Shown here one piece after another: positions 60,342 through 64,000 of a DNA stretch of 64,000 bases. A program made the position numbers and the translations under genes. The notes under the pieces are model-generated. The model made no database searches. It was not told where the DNA came from and worked only from the letters and a program-made list of their open reading frames with translations. The stretch comes from Pseudarthrobacter sp. NIBRBAC000502770 (GTDB lineage Bacteria; Actinomycetota; Actinomycetes; Actinomycetales; Micrococcaceae), in contig NZ_CP041198.1 in assembly GCF_006517815.1 (NCBI RefSeq), positions 1,674,001 through 1,738,000 on the forward strand. Reading direction: 5' to 3'. Within the stretch, counting starts at the first letter, position 1; every line of letters begins with the position of its first letter.

Positions 60342-61366
60342 CAGTTGCTCTCCTTGGTGGACGGGGCAGCGGCGAACGCCGGTGCCCGGGTTGCGGCTGG
60401 TTCCCGGGTGTCCCCGGAGAGCAGCAGGTACAGTGCGGCCATCCGCACGGACACGCCGTTCCGGACCTGGGCCAGGACGGTGGAGCGCGGCGAGTCCGCC
60501 GCGGCGGCGCTGATCTCCAGGCCGCGGTTCATGGGGCCCGGGTGCATGATGATGGTGTCCGTCATGCCCAGGTCGTCCAGGGCCCGGAGCCGGTTGTCGT
60601 CGAAGCCCCATCGGCGGGAGTATTCGCGGGTGCTTGGGAAGAACGAAGCGTTCATGCGTTCGCCCTGGACGCGGAGCATCATGACGGCGTCCACGCCGTT
60701 TGCGAGGGTTTGGTCCAGGTCGTAGCTGACGCTGCAGGGCCACTTGTCGACGCCGACCGGCAGCAGGGTGGGCGGCGCCACGAGCGTGACTTCCGCTCCC
60801 AGGGTCCGGAGCAGCCAGACGTTGGAGCGGGCCACGCGGGAGTGCAGGACGTCACCGGCGATGGCCACCCGCATGCCCTTGAGGTCCGTTCCTTCGGAGC
60901 CCGTTCCGGCCAGGCGGGCCCAGTGCCGCCGCATGGTGAAGGCGTCCAGGAGGGCCTGGGTGGGGTGCTCGTGGGTGCCGTCACCGGCGTTGATCACGGC
61001 TGCATCGATCCAGTCCGTGGCGGCCAGGCGGTGGGGTGCGCCCGACGCCCAGTGACGGATCACGACGGCGTCAGCCCCCATGGCGGACAGGGTCTGGGCC
61101 GTGTCCTTGAGGGACTCGCCCTTGGAGACGGAGGATCCCTTGGCGGCGAAGTTGATGACGTCGGCAGAGAGCCGCTTGGCCGCGGCTTCGAAGGAAATGC
61201 GGGTGCGGGTGGAGTCCTCGAAGAACAGGTTGACCACGGTGCGGCCGCGCAGCGCCGGAAGCTTCTTCACTTCCCGCTCGCCCACGGCCGACATTTCCTC
61301 GGCAGTGTCAAGGATGCGGATGGCGTTCGAAAGGCTCAGGTCCCCGGTAGACAGGAGGTGTTTCAT
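60341..61366 (-). CDS. pyrB: Aspartate carbamoyltransferase catalytic subunit
   Basis: PyrB joins carbamoyl phosphate and aspartate. The 341-residue protein has the carbamoyl phosphate loop [13 protein letters not shown], a second-site [12 protein letters not shown] and the aspartate loop [10 protein letters not shown]. No pyrI regulatory subunit gene is near, as in other Gram-positives. The start overlaps the pyrR stop by four bases (ATGA), so the operon order is pyrR-pyrB-pyrC. Confidence 0.98.
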   Translation of the reverse strand: MKHLLSTGDLSLSNAIRILDTAEEMSAVGEREVKKLPALRGRTVVNLFFEDSTRTRISFEAAAKRLSADVINFAAKGSSVSKGESLKDTAQTLSAMGADAVVIRHWASGAPHRLAATDWIDAAVINAGDGTHEHPTQALLDAFTMRRHWARLAGTGSEGTDLKGMRVAIAGDVLHSRVARSNVWLLRTLGAEVTLVAPPTLLPVGVDKWPCSVSYDLDQTLANGVDAVMMLRVQGERMNASFFPSTREYSRRWGFDDNRLRALDDLGMTDTIIMHPGPMNRGLEISAAAADSPRSTVLAQVRNGVSVRMAALYLLLSGDTREPAATRAPAFAAAPSTKESN

Positions 61367-61950
61367 GCGCCGCCCTCAATGACGACTTCGTTGACCGGCG
61401 CTCCGGCGTCGGAGGTGTCCGTTTCTTCCAGCCGGACCCTGACCTTTTCCGCGGACGAGGTCGGCAGGTTCTTGCCTACATGGTCGGCGCGGATGGGGAG
61501 TTCGCGGTGGCCCCGGTCGATCAGGACCGCGAGCCGGACGATCCGGGGGCGGCCGAGGTCAACGAGGGCGTCCAGCGCGGCGCGGATGGTGCGGCCCGAA
61601 TAAAGGACGTCGTCGATCAGCACCACGACTTTGTTGTCGATGCCGGTCCGGGGAAGCCTGGTGGGGTACGGCGGCCGCGTGCCCTGGTGGGAGAGGTCGT
61701 CCCGGAACATGGTGACGTCGAGCTGGCCCACGATGGCGGCGGCATCAACGGTGTTGTCTGCGGCAGCAATCTTTTCGGCGAGCCGCACGGCCAGCGGGTA
61801 GCCGCGGCGGGGAATGCCCAACAGGACCAGGTCCCGGGACCCCTTGTTGGCTTCGAGGATCTCATGGGCGATACGAGTGAGGGCCCGGTCAATGTCCGCC
61901 TGGCTGAGGACAACCCTGGCTGGAACCGGTGCGCTGGTGACAGATGTCAA
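61363..61950 (-). CDS. pyrR: Pyrimidine operon regulator PyrR
   Basis: PyrR binds UMP and a hairpin in pyr mRNA to reduce expression; it also has some uracil phosphoribosyltransferase activity. The 195-residue product has the PRPP loop [16 protein letters not shown] and [16 protein letters not shown]. The start is TTG 61950: AGGGGAG lies seven bases upstream, while the longer frame begins on that ribosome site. A PyrR-type RNA hairpin lies immediately upstream, so the protein probably represses its own translation. Confidence 0.95.
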   Translation of the reverse strand: MTSVTSAPVPARVVLSQADIDRALTRIAHEILEANKGSRDLVLLGIPRRGYPLAVRLAEKIAAADNTVDAAAIVGQLDVTMFRDDLSHQGTRPPYPTRLPRTGIDNKVVVLIDDVLYSGRTIRAALDALVDLGRPRIVRLAVLIDRGHRELPIRADHVGKNLPTSSAEKVRVRLEETDTSDAGAPVNEVVIEGGA

Positions 61951-61964
61951 CGCTCGTCTCCCCT

Positions 61965-61986
61965 TTCCCCGCCTCACAGGACGGAA
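61965..61986 (-). promoter_or_regulatory. PyrR-binding RNA hairpin in the pyr leader
   Basis: On the minus strand TTCC (61986-61983) and GGAA (61968-61965) form a stem around GTCCTGTGAGGCGG. The core UCCUGUGAGGC matches the PyrR-binding consensus UCCNGNGAGGY. The ribosome site of pyrR begins immediately after it, so PyrR binding would hide the start, as described for mycobacterial pyr operons. Confidence 0.8.
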
Positions 61987-62011
61987 TTAAAAAAGGAATG
62001 TTTGCTGTTCA

Positions 62012-62017
62012 AAATTA
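62012..62017 (-). promoter_or_regulatory. Possible pyr operon -10 box
   Basis: TAATTT on the minus strand would start transcription near 62005, giving a leader of about 55 bases that contains the PyrR hairpin. No good -35 box is visible. Confidence 0.4.
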
Positions 62018-62115
62018 CCACACGGACTTTCCCGGTCCGGTGCCGTGGGAACGCGGCGCTGATCACATTCCAGCGGTCCGATGCCGGGGTTCTTTGTGGT
62101 GCGGAGGTACGCGCC

Positions 62116-62121
62116 TAGGCT
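62116..62121 (+). promoter_or_regulatory. -10 box of a probable leaderless promoter
   Basis: TAGGCT ends seven bases before the ATG at 62129, without a ribosome site, and is divergent from the pyr promoter. Confidence 0.5.
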
Positions 62122-62128
62122 TTCGGAT

Positions 62129-63391
62129 ATGGCGATGTACCCGCAGCAACCCCCTTCCGGGCTTCCCGACGACCCCTACCGCGGCACGCCCGGCCCCCTG
62201 CCGCAGCAGGCCAATCCCAGCTGGATGGGCCACGTACACCCGGAGCACTACCGGACCGCCCCGGGCCACCAGGGCCAGCCGCTGGCCGTGATGGCCCCTG
62301 CCCGGGCAACGGCGCCGCGGACCCGCGGCGGCCTGGCAGGCCTGTCGGTCGCCGGCGGCATACTGGCCTTCCTCAGCCTGTTCCTGGTGGTGCCGTTCCT
62401 GCTGTCCAACACCGGGGCCGGAGGCTTCCTGATCGGCTTCCTGGCGTCCCTGGTCCCCCTGGCCGTGGTCCTGGCCGCCGTCCACATCATCGACAGGTGG
62501 GAGCCGGAGCCCAAGCGCCTGCTGTTCTTCGCTTTCACGTGGGGTGCGGCGGTGTCCGTTGCCGTGACGCTGTTGATCCAGCCGTTCTTCGTCTTCGCGT
62601 TCCAGTTCACCGGAGAACCGGACCTGCGGACCTACATGGCAACGGTGCAGGCGCCCATCGTTGAGGAATTCGCCAAATCGCTTGGATTGTTGATCCTCCT
62701 CCTCGCGGCGCGCCGGCAATTCGACGGCCCCGTGGACGGCGTGGTGTTCGCCTTCACCATCGCCGGCGGATTCGCGTTCACCGAGAACATCCTCTACTTT
62801 GGCCGTGCCATTGCAGAGTCCGCATCCCCTGCCGGCGGCCTCGCCCAGGTCTTCTTCCTCCGCGGCGTCATGTCCCCGTTCGCCCATGCGATCTTCACCG
62901 GCACCACGGGCCTGGTGATGGGTTTCGCCGCCCGGCGCTGGCATACGGGCGCATCAATAGGTGCATTCTTCGTGGGACTGCTGCCGGCCATGTTCCTGCA
63001 TAACAGGTGGAACAGCATGGGCCAGGGGTTCCTGCTGGATTACATCGTGGTCCAGGTACCGATCTTCCTGCTCGCGGTGGCCGGCATCATCTTCCTGCGG
63101 GTGGCGGAGAAACGCCTGACCCGCCAGCGCCTGCTGGAGTACTCGGCCGCGGGCTGGTTCACCCCGGCCGAAGTCCAGTTGCTGGCTACGGTGGGTGGCC
63201 GGCGCACGGCCCTGGCGTGGGCTGCAAGGTCGGGACGGAAACGACAGATGAAGCAATTCCTGAAGGCAGCCACCCAGCTGGCCAACACCCGGCAGCGCAT
63301 CCTCAGTGGACGCGACGTGCCGCTGCACCAGGCCGAAGAAAGGCAGCAACTCCAGCACATCCTCTCCCTGCGCGCGGCGGTGGCCGGCTGA
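62129..63391 (+). CDS. PrsW-family intramembrane metalloprotease
   Basis: A 420-residue membrane protein. The proline-rich cytoplasmic N-terminus (1-65) is followed by about eight to nine hydrophobic helices. The three PrsW active-site motifs are present: VEEFAK (Glu179-Glu180), the FAFTENILYFG segment and SPFAHAIFT. PrsW in Bacillus starts sigma-factor release by cutting an anti-sigma factor; the target here is unknown. ATG 62129 fits the -10 box; ATG 62135 is an alternative. The charged C-terminal 80 residues are cytoplasmic. It converges on nusB. Confidence 0.9.
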   Translation: MAMYPQQPPSGLPDDPYRGTPGPLPQQANPSWMGHVHPEHYRTAPGHQGQPLAVMAPARATAPRTRGGLAGLSVAGGILAFLSLFLVVPFLLSNTGAGGFLIGFLASLVPLAVVLAAVHIIDRWEPEPKRLLFFAFTWGAAVSVAVTLLIQPFFVFAFQFTGEPDLRTYMATVQAPIVEEFAKSLGLLILLLAARRQFDGPVDGVVFAFTIAGGFAFTENILYFGRAIAESASPAGGLAQVFFLRGVMSPFAHAIFTGTTGLVMGFAARRWHTGASIGAFFVGLLPAMFLHNRWNSMGQGFLLDYIVVQVPIFLLAVAGIIFLRVAEKRLTRQRLLEYSAAGWFTPAEVQLLATVGGRRTALAWAARSGRKRQMKQFLKAATQLANTRQRILSGRDVPLHQAEERQQLQHILSLRAAVAG

Positions 63392-63406
63392 CGACCGGCC
63401 GTCAAC

Positions 63407-63439
63407 GCAGAAGGCCCCGCCGGTGGCGGGGCCTTCTGC
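63407..63439. terminator. Bidirectional terminator between prsW-like gene and nusB
   Basis: Perfect 15-base arms 63407-63421 and 63425-63439 (GCAGAAGGCCCCGCC and complement) with a 3-base loop lie between converging genes. The U-tract is poor on both sides. Confidence 0.82.
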
Positions 63440-63462
63440 TGTCACGGTGCATTGTCCTTGGG

Positions 63463-63873
63463 TCAGGCGAGCAGTGACGGCTTCAGCTGCTGCAGCCGGC
63501 CCAGCAGGCCGTTGATGAACTGCGGAGACTCGTCGGTGGACAACGTCTTGGCCAGCGCAACTGCCTCGCTGACCGCCACCCCGTCAGGGACGTCGTCGTT
63601 GTAAAGGAGCTCCCAGGTGCCAATGCGCAGGATGATTCGGTCCACGGAGGGCATGCGCTCCAGGGTCCAGCCCTGCGAGTAAGTCTCCAGGAACTCGTCG
63701 ATGGCCGCCTGCTGGGAGACTACGCCTTCGACGATTTCCAGGGTGTAGGGATTGACCACCTGGTCGGTCTTTTCGCGGCGTGCGCGAAGCACGTCGAACG
63801 CCGAAACAGAGCGCTGCTCCGCTTCGAAAAGAACATCCAGTGCCCTGCTGCGGGCTTTACCGCGGGCGCTCAC
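63463..63873 (-). CDS. nusB: Transcription antitermination protein NusB
   Basis: NusB with S10 (NusE) binds boxA RNA and supports rRNA antitermination. The 136-residue all-helical protein has ARGKARSRALDVLFEAEQR at its N-terminus and RIILRIGTWELLY and the NGLLGRLQQL end. GTG 63873 shares one base with the efp stop (TAGTG), the conserved efp-nusB pair. Confidence 0.96.
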   Translation of the reverse strand: MSARGKARSRALDVLFEAEQRSVSAFDVLRARREKTDQVVNPYTLEIVEGVVSQQAAIDEFLETYSQGWTLERMPSVDRIILRIGTWELLYNDDVPDGVAVSEAVALAKTLSTDESPQFINGLLGRLQQLKPSLLA

Positions 63874-64000
63874 TACTCAGAAACCCGGCCCAGGTAGCTG
63901 CCGTCCCGGGTGTCCACCTTGACCTTGGTGTTGTTCTCGATGAACAGCGGGACCTGGATTTCGTAGCCGGTCTCCAGGGTGGCCGGCTTGGTGCCTGCGG
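63873..64000 (-). CDS. efp: Elongation factor P, partial (C-terminal end)
   Basis: EF-P rescues ribosomes stalled at polyproline stretches. Only the last 42 codons are inside the window; they read [19 protein letters not shown], then [22 protein letters not shown]. This matches the C-terminal OB domain of EF-P. The gene continues beyond the right edge, and its modified-residue loop is not visible. Confidence 0.93.
   Translation of the reverse strand, partial: AGTKPATLETGYEIQVPLFIENNTKVKVDTRDGSYLGRVSE

Noticed and set aside
59001..60743. pyrC starting 134 codons earlier
   Set aside because: The extension lies inside pyrB in another frame and is Arg/Pro/His-rich; ATG 60341 has AAGGAG and a TGATG junction.

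Overview
The window is a high-GC stretch of actinobacterial core chromosome. Gene content, gene order and the protein sequences point to Micrococcaceae, most likely Arthrobacter or Pseudarthrobacter. The taxon is inferred from recognition, not from a database search. I see no insertion sequences, phage genes, tRNA or rRNA genes, or CRISPR arrays. Genes are tightly packed, with many ATGA or TGATG junctions, and several transcription units start with leaderless-type promoters.

Layout. 1-6.4 kb: the end of a cytochrome c oxidase operon (ctaC-ctaD, with an ErpA-type Fe-S carrier upstream), an M20 dipeptidase, a DUF3043 membrane protein and class 2 dihydroorotate dehydrogenase. 6.5-14.8 kb: an alpha/beta hydrolase, then uppS and recO, leuA with its own leader-peptide attenuator, an M13 metallopeptidase and an LCP-family cell-wall enzyme. 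14.8-37 kb: the conserved translation, ribosome and competence block era-CNNM/CBS-ybeY-phoH, a GerMN lipoprotein, rsmE-dnaJ-hrcA with a CIRCE operator, DUF3097, DUF4870, hemW, lepA, an orphan PemK-like protein, rpsT, holA-comEC-comEA, degV and leuS. leuS also has a leader peptide and attenuator. 37-46.9 kb is more accessory: a DAO-Rieske oxidoreductase, the glycerol genes glpD-glpF-glpK with a divergent SorC-family regulator, an aldo/keto reductase, an alpha/beta hydrolase and a glycosyltransferase. 46.9-62 kb: a long minus-strand cluster read as pyrR-pyrB-pyrC-PH-like gene-carA-carB-pyrF-mihF-gmk-rpoZ-coaBC-metK-priA. This matches the arrangement known from other Actinobacteria, and a PyrR-type RNA hairpin lies in front of pyrR. 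62-64 kb: a PrsW-family membrane protease, nusB and the end of efp.

How the genes work together. Most of the de novo UMP pathway is here (carAB, pyrB, pyrC, pyrD, pyrF), with pyrR as its control protein. Leucine synthesis (leuA) and leucine charging (leuS) are about 26 kb apart, but both follow short leaderless leader peptides of the form MRA-x-LLL(L)-S. This suggests one attenuation logic for both ends of leucine metabolism, and it is the most interesting regulatory signal in the window. The glp genes form a glycerol uptake, phosphorylation and oxidation module under a likely local regulator.
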